A DNA stretch of 64,000 nucleotides from Flaviramulus sp. BrNp1-15. GTDB taxonomy: Bacteria > Bacteroidota > Bacteroidia > Flavobacteriales > Flavobacteriaceae. This document shows, in pieces, positions 42,875 to 50,451 of the stretch; position 1 is the first letter of the stretch, and every line of letters starts with the position of its first letter. Below the pieces are notes generated by a model that was not told the origin of the DNA, did no database searches, and saw only the letters and a list, made by a program, of their open reading frames with translations. The stretch is from positions 542,471-606,470 of the forward strand of contig NZ_CP092099.1 of the NCBI RefSeq assembly GCF_022259695.1, in the 5' to 3' direction. The position numbers and the translations under genes are program-made.

Positions 42875-43720
42875 ATGAAATATATATATATAATATTTTT
42901 TTTAACGCCAATATTACTCTTCTCTCAAGACGATTTATTGTCTGAAATAGATAGCGAAACCGAAGAAGATTTTAAAAGTGCTGCCTTTAAAGGGCTTAAA
43001 ATTGTGAATTTTGAATCTACCAAAATGGTGTCCAAGCAAGAACTTTACTTTGTGGTTTCTCACAGGTTTGGATCTGTAGAAACTGGACTTAAAGATTTCT
43101 TTGGTTTAGACCAAGCAGTAACAAGACTTAATCTTATTTATGGTATTTCAGATGGTATAAACATAGGTGTTTCTAGAAGTTCGTTTAGAAAAATTTACGA
43201 ATCTTCTCTTAAAATAAGGTTGTTACGCGAGAAAAAAGGAAGCTTTCCTTTTACTGTAGTTAGTTCAAGTAATATTTTAATCAATACATCTTTAGATAAG
43301 GAAATTTTACCAGGTTTAGAGTTTAAAAACAGATTGGGTTATACAACTCAGTTATTAATATCAAAGAAGTTCAATACTAACTTTTCGTTACAGTTGATGC
43401 CTACTTTCTTTCATGATAACTATGTTGATGTTGACGAACAGGATAATTCCCAATATGTTATTGGTTTTGGAGGCAGACATAAACTAAGTAAAAGATGGTC
43501 TATAAATTTTGATTACGGATTGCATTTAAATAGAGCAGAAACGTCACCGTTTAATAACCCACTTTCTATAGGTTTCGATTTAGAAACTGGAGGACATGTA
43601 TTTCAGCTTCATTTCACTAATGCTCAACCCATGAATACCAATGGGTTTTTAGGACAAGGCACAGGTGATTGGGGTGATGGCGATATTTTCTTTGGGTTTA
43701 ATTTATCAAGAGTTTTTTAA
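42875..43720 (+). CDS. DUF5777-type beta-barrel protein (copy 1)
   Basis: The 281-residue protein has a signal peptide (about 1-18) and then alternating strands ending in a Phe-rich terminal strand (FFGFNLSRVF), as expected for an outer-membrane barrel. The early segment KMVSKQELYFVVSHRFGSVETG and the LYGISDGINIGVSRSS type segment are shared with the protein at 46778. Family function is unknown. It is the fourth gene of the operon, 2 bases after the OB-fold gene. Confidence 0.82.
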   Translation: MKYIYIIFFLTPILLFSQDDLLSEIDSETEEDFKSAAFKGLKIVNFESTKMVSKQELYFVVSHRFGSVETGLKDFFGLDQAVTRLNLIYGISDGINIGVSRSSFRKIYESSLKIRLLREKKGSFPFTVVSSSNILINTSLDKEILPGLEFKNRLGYTTQLLISKKFNTNFSLQLMPTFFHDNYVDVDEQDNSQYVIGFGGRHKLSKRWSINFDYGLHLNRAETSPFNNPLSIGFDLETGGHVFQLHFTNAQPMNTNGFLGQGTGDWGDGDIFFGFNLSRVF

Positions 43721-43722
43721 AA

Positions 43723-43995
43723 ATGTTTACAGAAAAAATGAAAGCAACCATAGCTAAAATAGAAGTACAGCAGAGTTTTTGTAACAATTGCTCGGTTTGT
43801 ATTAAAAAAGAATTGCAAGGAATAGATGATGTTAATAATGTTCGATTGTATCCAAAAGAATCATTAATAACCTTCAACTTTATAAAAGCAAACAAACTTT
43901 CAGAAGCATTGAATGTTTTATCAGGCATTGGATACCCTGAAAAGGGTGAACAAATTTTCAATGCTCAATTTTCTAAATCGGTTTGTAAATGCTAA
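43723..43995 (+). CDS. small HMA-like metal-binding domain protein
   Basis: This 90-residue cytoplasmic protein resembles a heavy-metal-associated domain: after a beta strand comes CNNCSVC, in place of the usual CxxC, followed by the IKKELQGIDDVNNVRLYPKESLITF pattern. A C-terminal CKC adds two more Cys. It has no signal peptide, unlike the other members of its operon, and would be a candidate copper or other soft-metal carrier. It is the last gene of the unit, 2 bases after the barrel gene. Confidence 0.75.
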   Translation: MFTEKMKATIAKIEVQQSFCNNCSVCIKKELQGIDDVNNVRLYPKESLITFNFIKANKLSEALNVLSGIGYPEKGEQIFNAQFSKSVCKC

Positions 43996-44047
43996 TTAAA
44001 AGTAATCTAACAAGCAGATTTACGAAGTTAATTTTCAATAAAAAATA

Positions 44048-44090
44048 TTCCTTTTTAAAGTCAAAAATTCCTCTTAACCAAGATTTATAA
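44048..44090 (+). promoter_or_regulatory. shared direct-repeat promoter element (copy B)
   Basis: Two TTCC-centred repeats at 44048 and 44068, followed by CTTAACCAAG and TTTATA, align with 41375-41417 nearly base for base apart from short indels. It lies about 66-108 bases before ATG 44156. A common regulator for both operons is likely; the adjacent LytTR protein is the obvious candidate. Confidence 0.55.
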
Positions 44091-44155
44091 TACTTAATGT
44101 ACAAATTACAGTGTCATTTGTACCAACATTAATTCTAAACCATAAAAATTTAATC

Positions 44156-45685
44156 ATGAAAAATTTATTTATTTTACTTTTTGCAAGCTTATTTGTACTA
44201 AATTGTAGTTCAGACGATGATAATTACAATGAACCAAATCAGGAAGAACCAACCCCTGAAGAACCCGTAGTTGAAAATTCAGTAAGGCTTCGTAATGATG
44301 CTACATTTGGAAGCGTGCTTACAAATTCCGATGGATTTACACTTTACTTTTTTGCCCCAGATGCCAAAGGCGATGCTAATTGCTTAGGTGGATGTGCTGA
44401 TAACTGGCCAGCGTTTTTTGATGCAGATTTATCTCTTGATGCAGGTTTACAGGCGTCAGATTTTGGCACTATTACCAGAAGCGATGGTGAAAGCCAAAAT
44501 ACGTATAAAGGTTGGCCATTATACACGTTTATAAACGATACTCAAGCAAACCAAATTAATGGTGACGGAGCTGGAGGTGTTTGGTTTGTAGGTAAGCCAG
44601 ATTACTCCATTATGTTGGTGCGCGCACAATTGGTTGGAAGAGATGTAAATGGTAATGAAACCAATTTAAACAGTGCTTTCGAACCTGGAGATGAAGATAC
44701 GTTTTATATTACAGACGATCGTGGTAATACGCTTTACAGTTTTGTTAACGATAATAATGGCATTAACAATTTTACGGCTTCAGACTTTTCAAACAATAGC
44801 GTATGGCCTATTTTTCATACAGATATACAAAATGTACCAAGTGCTTTAAACAAAGAAGGTTTTGGTGTTATAGATGTATTTGGAGAATCTCAACTTACAT
44901 ATAAAGGATGGCCATTATATTATTTTGGTGGCGATGACAATAGAGGCGATAACTTTGGAGTTGGTTTCCCATCTGCTGGGGTTTGGCCAACAGTAAATTC
45001 TAACACTGAGGTTGCTCCTGAAAAAGAAGAAGAAGCACCAGTAGTAGAGAAAACGTTTGAAGTTGCAAATGTTGGAGCAACTGCATACACATTTGATTTT
45101 ACAGATGTTCAAAACACAGAATTAGAATTAACCAGAGGTAAAACATATGAGTTTAATGTAAATACACCTGGGCATCCATTTTTTATAAATGCTGTTAACA
45201 GTACGGGTACAGACAATGCATTTAATGACGGTGTAACCAATAATGGAGCATCAAACGGAACAATTGTATTTACGGTGCCAGAAACTGCTCCAGACATTTT
45301 ATTTTACAATTGCGAATTTCATGGTTCTATGAATGGCAGAATTAGAATTGTAGACGAAGATGCTACTAGAGCTTTTCAAGTTGGTAACAATGGTGCAACG
45401 TCTTATACATTTAGTGGTAATGGATTTAGTGATGTAGAAAATACCAACTTTACTTTTAAAAGAGGTGCAACCTATACTTTTAGTGTTTCTACACCAGGAC
45501 ATCCATTTTTAATAAATTCTGTTCAGGGAACAGGAACAGGTAATGCCTTTGACGATGGTGTTACAAATAATGGAGCTTCTGATGGAACAATAACTTTTCA
45601 AGTGCCGGAAAGTGCACCAGATACATTATTTTATAATTGCGAATTTCATGGCTCTATGACAGGAACCATATCTATAATCGATTAG
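44156..45685 (+). CDS. lipoprotein with secreted repeats and two cupredoxin-like domains
   Basis: This 509-residue lipoprotein starts at ATG 44156 (lipobox VLNCS, Cys17). After an acidic Pro/Glu linker come two repeats of the PF03640 secreted-repeat type, each with DGFTLY or GNTLY and a TYKGWPLY strand. Then come two almost identical cupredoxin-like domains of about 95 residues. Each has a type 1 copper pattern: His in TPGHPF, then Cys, His and Met in YNCEFHGSM. The pair probably arose by recent duplication. It may carry copper electrons at the outer surface or bind copper. It shares its promoter element with the heme operon. Confidence 0.85.
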   Translation: MKNLFILLFASLFVLNCSSDDDNYNEPNQEEPTPEEPVVENSVRLRNDATFGSVLTNSDGFTLYFFAPDAKGDANCLGGCADNWPAFFDADLSLDAGLQASDFGTITRSDGESQNTYKGWPLYTFINDTQANQINGDGAGGVWFVGKPDYSIMLVRAQLVGRDVNGNETNLNSAFEPGDEDTFYITDDRGNTLYSFVNDNNGINNFTASDFSNNSVWPIFHTDIQNVPSALNKEGFGVIDVFGESQLTYKGWPLYYFGGDDNRGDNFGVGFPSAGVWPTVNSNTEVAPEKEEEAPVVEKTFEVANVGATAYTFDFTDVQNTELELTRGKTYEFNVNTPGHPFFINAVNSTGTDNAFNDGVTNNGASNGTIVFTVPETAPDILFYNCEFHGSMNGRIRIVDEDATRAFQVGNNGATSYTFSGNGFSDVENTNFTFKRGATYTFSVSTPGHPFLINSVQGTGTGNAFDDGVTNNGASDGTITFQVPESAPDTLFYNCEFHGSMTGTISIID

Positions 45686-45716
45686 GGATTTTAGTTTTGA
45701 TTTGTTGGTTGTTATT

Positions 45717-45742
45717 CCCCAAGGGACTTAAACACCTTGGGG
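45717..45742 (+). terminator. hairpin after the cupredoxin lipoprotein
   Basis: CCCCAAGG at 45717-45724 pairs with CCTTGGGG at 45735-45742 around a 10-base loop, followed by an AT tract with a short T run. It probably ends the lipoprotein transcript. Confidence 0.7.
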
Positions 45743-45782
45743 ATTAATTTTCTGTTGAAACAACAATGAAAAAAATAGTCAC

Positions 45783-45790
45783 TAAATTTG
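45783..45790 (+). promoter_or_regulatory. -7 box of the second YceI/OB/barrel module
   Basis: TAAATTTG matches TAnnTTTG and sits only 7 bases before ATG 45798, implying an almost leaderless mRNA. No -33 TTTG at 19 bases. Confidence 0.4.
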
Positions 45791-45797
45791 TGTTAGC

Positions 45798-46235
45798 ATG
45801 AAATCACTTTTTAAAATAAAAAACAAGCAATTTATTGTTTATAAATCTCTGTTATTAGCAATAAGTGCAATTTTTGTATTAAGTTTAAAAGGTTGTTATG
45901 ATAATTCAGATCAAATAGTAAATGAGTCATTACCTAGTAAATATTTTAAAGTAGACGAGCTTATAAAAAAAGAGTTTAACACTAACAAAACAAACTTTAT
46001 AGAACATGTTATTTTAGTGGAAGGCATAGTTAAGGATATTAATTATTTAAACAATCGTTATACAATTATTTTAAGAGGTAAAGCAAATGTTAACACATTA
46101 GTAATTTGTGATATGCAAGAAAACCAGAAAGAGCTTCTTAAAAGACAAGAACTGGGTAAAACAATAAGAGTTAAAGGCATTTTAAAAGGTTCACTAAAAG
46201 ATATTATACTTTTAAACTGCATAATAATCAATTAA
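45798..46235 (+). CDS. OB-fold tRNA_anti-like protein (copy 2)
   Basis: The 145-residue protein has a hydrophobic N-terminal segment ending in LSLKGC, a possible lipobox (Cys33), then an OB-fold-like domain with the layout seen at 42468 (an alternate Leu/Lys helix before VILVEGIVKDINY and RVKGILKGSLKDI strands). Sequence identity with copy 1 is low but the order of elements is the same. It is followed by a YceI gene after 7 bases, giving a second module of the same gene families. Confidence 0.75.
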   Translation: MKSLFKIKNKQFIVYKSLLLAISAIFVLSLKGCYDNSDQIVNESLPSKYFKVDELIKKEFNTNKTNFIEHVILVEGIVKDINYLNNRYTIILRGKANVNTLVICDMQENQKELLKRQELGKTIRVKGILKGSLKDIILLNCIIIN

Positions 46236-46242
46236 AAAACCA

Positions 46243-46788
46243 ATGAAAAAACCCTTTTTGGTACTGTTGTTAATTATTAATTTTGGTTTTTTTCAAAAAT
46301 CAAGTCAAGTAATTAGCAGACAAGGAAAAGTTTCTTTTTTTTCATATACATCTGTAGAAAACATAAAGGCAGAAAACAATCAAGCACTTAGTATTATAGA
46401 TCTTAATAATGGAAATATTGCTGTAAGTATGCTTATGAATACTTTTGTTTTTGAGAAAGCTTTAATGAAAGAGCATTTTAATGAAAGTTATATTGAATCT
46501 GATATTTACCCCAAAGCTACTTTTGAAGGGCAAATTTTAGATTTTAATCCAGATGATGAAGGCGAGCAAACCAGAATAATTAAAGGCACTTTTTTTATGC
46601 ATGGCGTTACTAAAGAACTGGAGATAAAGACTAAAATTGAAAACAATGATGGTAAGTATAGCTTATCAGGTACATTCGAAACTTTGGTTGAGCATTATAA
46701 CATAAATATACCACCTTTATTAGCAGGTAATATTGCAAAAAGCATTGAGGTAAACTTTAAATTTGAATATCAGCCTTATGAAAATTAA
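46243..46788 (+). CDS. YceI family periplasmic protein (copy 2)
   Basis: This 181-residue exported protein has a signal peptide (about 1-18) and the YceI body. The FEKALMKEHFNESYIESDIYPKA segment is clearly homologous to copy 1 at 41908. Its stop lies inside the next gene, whose ATG starts 11 bases earlier. As in copy 1 the neighbours are an OB-fold protein and a beta-barrel protein. Confidence 0.9.
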   Translation: MKKPFLVLLLIINFGFFQKSSQVISRQGKVSFFSYTSVENIKAENNQALSIIDLNNGNIAVSMLMNTFVFEKALMKEHFNESYIESDIYPKATFEGQILDFNPDDEGEQTRIIKGTFFMHGVTKELEIKTKIENNDGKYSLSGTFETLVEHYNINIPPLLAGNIAKSIEVNFKFEYQPYEN

Positions 46789-47683
46789 AAAAGCACTATT
46801 TACAGGTCTTTTACTTTTAGGAAGTATTCATTTTTCAGTATCACAAGATTTATTGGATATATTAGAAAATGAACAAAAAGATACAACAGGATACATAACA
46901 CCTTCATTTAAAATGACCAGAATTGCTTTTGGGCATTCTACAGAAGTGAGAAGTAAAAATATTTTAGAAGTTTTTACTTCCACACGCTTTTGGGATTTAC
47001 CAAGAGAACGATCACAAAGTTTTGGAGCCGATAAAATGAGCACTAGAATTGCTTTAGAATATGGGATATCAAACCGTTTGTCTTTTGCTGTTGGAGGAAC
47101 TACTTTTGATGGGCTTTTTGATAGCTATCTTAAATACAAATTACTAACTCAAAAAAAGGGAGCAAAGTCTGCACCTTTTAATATAACACTTTTTCAAGGT
47201 GCCAGTTATAATAGTAGTTCGATATCATCATATTATGCGGTTGAGAACGATTTTTCTAATAGATTATCATTTACATCACAAATACTAATCTCTAGAAAAT
47301 TTTCATCTGATTTTTCATTTCAAATTGCACCAACTTTTATTCATAAAGGACTTATGTTGTCTGATGAAGATAAACCCAACTTTTTTGCCATGGGTTTTGG
47401 TGCGCGTTACAAATTAGGACCGCATCTCTCAATTGTATCAGAGTACTATAAAACGTTTAATCCTATAAAGTCTGCAGATACTTATGGGCCTTTTGCATTA
47501 GGTGTGAATTGGGAAGTGGGCGATGTTTTACTACAATTTATGCTTACAAATGCAAGAGATATGGTTGAGGATACTTTTATAACACAAACGCGTAACAACT
47601 TTAACTTTAGAAACCCTAATCTAAATTTTGGTTTTAATGCAACCTATGTAATTCATTTTAAAAATTCATTAAAGAAGAAATAA
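46778..47683 (+). CDS. DUF5777-type beta-barrel protein (copy 2)
   Basis: This protein of about 301 residues starts at ATG 46778 with a signal peptide (about 1-22, cut after SVS). The body has barrel-type strands and ends in a C-terminal aromatic strand (NATYVIHF). Homology with the 42875 protein is seen in the YGISNRLSFAVGGT and LGVNWEVGDVLLQFMLTNA segments. An upstream TTG at 46763 is less likely as start. It ends the second module, before a strong terminator. Confidence 0.82.
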   Translation: MKIKKALFTGLLLLGSIHFSVSQDLLDILENEQKDTTGYITPSFKMTRIAFGHSTEVRSKNILEVFTSTRFWDLPRERSQSFGADKMSTRIALEYGISNRLSFAVGGTTFDGLFDSYLKYKLLTQKKGAKSAPFNITLFQGASYNSSSISSYYAVENDFSNRLSFTSQILISRKFSSDFSFQIAPTFIHKGLMLSDEDKPNFFAMGFGARYKLGPHLSIVSEYYKTFNPIKSADTYGPFALGVNWEVGDVLLQFMLTNARDMVEDTFITQTRNNFNFRNPNLNFGFNATYVIHFKNSLKKK

Positions 47684-47723
47684 AGTTAATTCATTTATAT
47701 TTTTCAAACCAATTAAGGAATAA

Positions 47724-47753
47724 AAAAAGTCCAACAGGAATGTTGGACTTTTT
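47724..47753. terminator. bidirectional terminator after the second barrel gene
   Basis: A run, GTCCAACA, loop GGAA, TGTTGGAC, T run. It serves the converging genes ending at 47683 and 47776 and resembles the tRNA-Asn terminator with covarying stem bases. Confidence 0.9.
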
Positions 47754-47775
47754 GTTTTTTTAGTTTGAAATTATA

Positions 47776-47976
47776 CTATTTTATTATTTTCTTAGCCAAT
47801 AGCATAACGCCAAATTTGCTGGCTATTTTAAAACCAGATTGAACCCAGTTAAGTGGTTTTAAATCTTGTTTATATTCCTCTTTAATACTTTTCATTTCTT
47901 CCCAAGCAATTTCACGCTCTAAATCGAGAATTTTTAATTCACGTTCTATAGTCTCTAAATCATTGTAAGTTTTCAT
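47776..47976 (-). CDS. small charged protein at the end of a YtxH/holin-like operon
   Basis: This 66-residue protein has a helical acidic first half (DLETIERELKILDLEREIAWEEMKSIKEE) and a hydrophobic C-terminal half (GFKIASKFGVMLLAKKIIK) that could touch the membrane. It resembles the small proteins that accompany YtxH and holin-like proteins in flavobacteria (I recall a DUF6327 label, unverified). It starts 2 bases from the end of the holin-like gene. Function unknown. Confidence 0.75.
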   Translation of the reverse strand: MKTYNDLETIERELKILDLEREIAWEEMKSIKEEYKQDLKPLNWVQSGFKIASKFGVMLLAKKIIK

Positions 47977-47978
47977 AA

Positions 47979-48326
47979 TTAATTAAAAAAGGTTTTAGAT
48001 AATTTTTTAATAACAAGCTTGTTTAAATGTTTTCTAAGTAGAAAAGCTATTAAAGAAAAAACTAAAAATATAAAACCAACCCACAAAAAACCAGTAGTAT
48101 AATTACCTGTGCTTTCTCCAATTAAAATAGCTAAGGCTATTGCTAAAAAAATAAGACCTAATAGAATTAAACCTCCAATAGCAAAAACTTTAAAAATTAA
48201 AGTAACAGATATAGATAACTGTTGAAAGATTTTAAGCTTATAATAGTCGTAAGAGGTTTTTAAATATTTTTCGCCTACTTCTTTAGCTTTAGAGTTTGTT
48301 TCGTTTACAGAATCAATTAAACTCAT
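47979..48326 (-). CDS. holin-like (DUF1469 type) membrane protein
   Basis: The 115-residue protein has two membrane helices (about 40-68 and 74-95) after an N-terminal amphipathic helix. It fits the family of ActII/phage-holin III-like proteins that in Bacteroidota are stress-linked chromosomal genes, not phage genes. It lies 2 bases after the YtxH gene and before a small charged protein. Confidence 0.78.
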   Translation of the reverse strand: MSLIDSVNETNSKAKEVGEKYLKTSYDYYKLKIFQQLSISVTLIFKVFAIGGLILLGLIFLAIALAILIGESTGNYTTGFLWVGFIFLVFSLIAFLLRKHLNKLVIKKLSKTFFN

Positions 48327-48328
48327 TT

Positions 48329-48661
48329 TTAAGATGTTTTTTGTAGCCTTTTATTTTTCTCTTTTAAATCTTTCAATTTTTTTTCAAGAGATGAAATAAC
48401 ATCTTCTGCTTTATAACTTGCATTAGATATTAAAGATTCAACTTCTTCGTCTAAATTTTGTTTTTTTACTGAAGCTGATGAAACAACTTTATCTTTTAAT
48501 TCCGTGGCGGTTTCAGATAATTTTTGTTTGGCTAATAATGCTTCGTCTGTTAATTTTTGTCTGGTATTGCTTCCTTTGTCTGGCGCAAATAAAACACCTA
48601 GAGCTGCTCCTATGGCACCACCTGCTAAAAGACCTAGTATAGTATTTCCGTTATTACTCAT
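48329..48661 (-). CDS. YtxH domain protein
   Basis: This 110-residue protein opens with a Gly-rich helix ([29 protein letters not shown]), the YtxH signature, followed by a long charged coiled coil. YtxH proteins are induced by stress in Bacillus; the role is not known. It is the first gene of the three-gene unit. The 127 bases between it and the ArsC-like gene show no clear promoter box. Confidence 0.88.
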   Translation of the reverse strand: MSNNGNTILGLLAGGAIGAALGVLFAPDKGSNTRQKLTDEALLAKQKLSETATELKDKVVSSASVKKQNLDEEVESLISNASYKAEDVISSLEKKLKDLKEKNKRLQKTS

Positions 48662-48788
48662 AATATTTTTGTTTTTTAGTTAAACTTATTTCTTACATTT
48701 CAAAATTCGTTAAACTGTACTAAATTATTTAGCGTAAAACATATGAATATTAACTTATTTGCTAGTGTTAACAGAGATTTAACAAGAT

Positions 48789-49145
48789 TTACATAGTCTC
48801 AATATAATTCTTAGCAGCTTCAACAACCTTTTTAGAATTTCCTATAAAAATATTGTCATCAATTAGAATAACAGGGCGACTTAAAAAGGTGTAATGCTCT
48901 AAAATGTAATGTTTGTAATCACGTTCACTTAAGTCTTGATTTTTTAAATCCATTTCCTTGTAAAGTTTAGAGCGTTTGCTAAAAAGTGCTTCGTAACTTC
49001 CTGCAAGTTCTTTCATTTCTTCAAGCTGCTTTACGGTTATTTCTTCAGTTTTTATGTCTTGTAAAATAAAATCTGAAGATAAATTCAGTTCCTTTAAAAT
49101 TCTTAAACAGGTATTACATGTTTTTAAATAATATACTTTTTTCAT
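48789..49145 (-). CDS. ArsC/Spx-like thioredoxin-fold protein
   Basis: This 118-residue protein starts at ATG 49145 (an upstream in-frame start would add an unsupported hydrophobic leader). It has the ArsC-family CNTC motif (Cys11 and Cys14 or nearby) and the later Arg in a FLSRPVILIDD segment typical of ArsC/Spx folds. No arsenic genes are nearby, so an oxidoreductase role of unknown target is as likely as arsenate reduction. Confidence 0.85.
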   Translation of the reverse strand: MKKVYYLKTCNTCLRILKELNLSSDFILQDIKTEEITVKQLEEMKELAGSYEALFSKRSKLYKEMDLKNQDLSERDYKHYILEHYTFLSRPVILIDDNIFIGNSKKVVEAAKNYIETM

Positions 49146-49203
49146 TCTATGGATGGTTTCTAAAAAACAAATTAAAACTATATTTATCAAAAAAATAAAT
49201 AAT

Positions 49204-49668
49204 ATGGATTTTACATTTCAGGTTTTAAATAATACACGAGAAATTTTTAATAAAATTATTGATAATAATTCTCTTGAAGATTTAAATAAGATACCAAACG
49301 GATTTAATAATAATATTATTTGGAATATTGGTCATATTGTGGTTTCAGAGCAATTATTAGCCTATAGATTATCTGGTTTAGACTCGATGCTTTCTGATGA
49401 AATGATCAATAAATATAGAAAAGACACAAAACCTGAAGGTAACGTTTTTCAAGGTGAAGTTAACCAGATAAAAGCTTTGTTGTTTTCAACAATAGAAAAA
49501 ACAAAAGAAGATTATAATAACGGTCTGTTTGAAACTTATAATGAATATACCGTTTCTACAACAGGAAATACATTAACTAATATTGATGAAGCACTACAGT
49601 TTGTTGTTGTACACGAAGGGCTTCATTATGGTTATGTTTTGGCACTTTTAAAGGCTATTAAAAACTAA
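49204..49668 (+). CDS. DinB family protein
   Basis: The 154-residue protein starts at ATG 49204; the frame extends upstream but into the promoter of the divergent ArsC-like gene. It has the four-helix DinB/YfiT pattern with likely metal-binding His in WNIGHIVVSEQLL, VVHEGLHYG. Many family members act in thiol-S-transfer or remain uncharacterised. It converges with the DUF3298-type lipoprotein and overlaps it by 21 bases. Confidence 0.82.
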   Translation: MDFTFQVLNNTREIFNKIIDNNSLEDLNKIPNGFNNNIIWNIGHIVVSEQLLAYRLSGLDSMLSDEMINKYRKDTKPEGNVFQGEVNQIKALLFSTIEKTKEDYNNGLFETYNEYTVSTTGNTLTNIDEALQFVVVHEGLHYGYVLALLKAIKN

Positions 49669-50367
49669 ATAGGGTTTGGCTTCATCAAATGGTATTGCAA
49701 ACTCTATAATGCCATCAGAATAAGGTGCAATTTCATAAATGTTATAAAGTAAAATAAGACCATCGTCGCTGTAAGCTATATTTGCTGGTAATTCAAATGT
49801 TTCGGTGTCGATAACCAAATCCTTTTCTTTTATAGCCTCATCAAAATAAGTTTTAGCAAGGTTTTTAAAAGGCTTCAAATTGTTAATTAGTTTATCATTA
49901 TCAATTAATTCACCTGTTTCTATTTCAAAATTTAAAAATGAAATATTTAGCGTTCCATGAGCACCACCTGTATTACTGTATGAAGTTATAGCGATACTCA
50001 TTATTTTTGGTGATTGAAACATGATTTCTCCATCAATTTGTGCTTCCCATTGTTGTAAGTTTTCCGGAAATTCAGTTTTAAAATTATTGTATTCCTGATT
50101 AAATAACGCGATGCTTTCTTCAATAGATTTTGATGTAACACGGTTTGGGTCACCTATATGTAAAGCTGTTATAACAGCTTTTTGAATTTCTGAATTTATT
50201 TTTCCCACAATAGCTTTATTTCCAATGGCTTCAGGAATGTTTACTTCTACAATTTTGTTGTTTTCTGTAGTTAAATTAATGTCTAAAAATGTAGTTTTCA
50301 CTTCCTTTTTACAAGCTGTAAAAAAGAAAATCGTAGATATAAGTAAGAGTTGTTTTTTGTAAGGCAT
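49648..50367 (-). CDS. DUF3298/DUF4163-type lipoprotein
   Basis: The protein of 239 residues (start ATG 50367) is a lipoprotein (lipobox FFTAC). Its C-terminal half is related to the DUF3298 domain of RsiV-type proteins (the NLKPFKNLAKTYFDEAIKEKD region and the PYSDGIIEFAIPFDEAKPYL end). Such domains bind lysozyme in Bacillus RsiV; in Bacteroidota the role is unknown. An in-frame ATG at 50388 would add seven residues before the signal sequence. Confidence 0.8.
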   Translation of the reverse strand: MPYKKQLLLISTIFFFTACKKEVKTTFLDINLTTENNKIVEVNIPEAIGNKAIVGKINSEIQKAVITALHIGDPNRVTSKSIEESIALFNQEYNNFKTEFPENLQQWEAQIDGEIMFQSPKIMSIAITSYSNTGGAHGTLNISFLNFEIETGELIDNDKLINNLKPFKNLAKTYFDEAIKEKDLVIDTETFELPANIAYSDDGLILLYNIYEIAPYSDGIIEFAIPFDEAKPYLVFNSL

Positions 50368-50405
50368 GATTGAATATTTAACCAACATTAAAGGTAATTA
50401 TTGCA

Positions 50406-50436
50406 TTTGAATACACCGAATTATAACTTACATTTG
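50406..50436 (+). promoter_or_regulatory. full promoter of the cystathionine gamma-synthase gene
   Basis: TTTG at 50406-50409, 19 bases, TACATTTG at 50429-50436, then a 15-base leader to ATG 50452. A perfect match to the flavobacterial consensus. Confidence 0.85.
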
Positions 50437-50451
50437 TACAAATATTTTTTT

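Noticed and set aside
47979-48661. Holin-like and YtxH genes as a sign of a prophage
   Set aside because: No other phage gene is present, and this pair is a usual chromosomal unit in Bacteroidota.
48789-49145. Arsenic resistance operon
   Set aside because: Only the ArsC-like gene is present, with no ArsB, Acr3 or ArsR gene.
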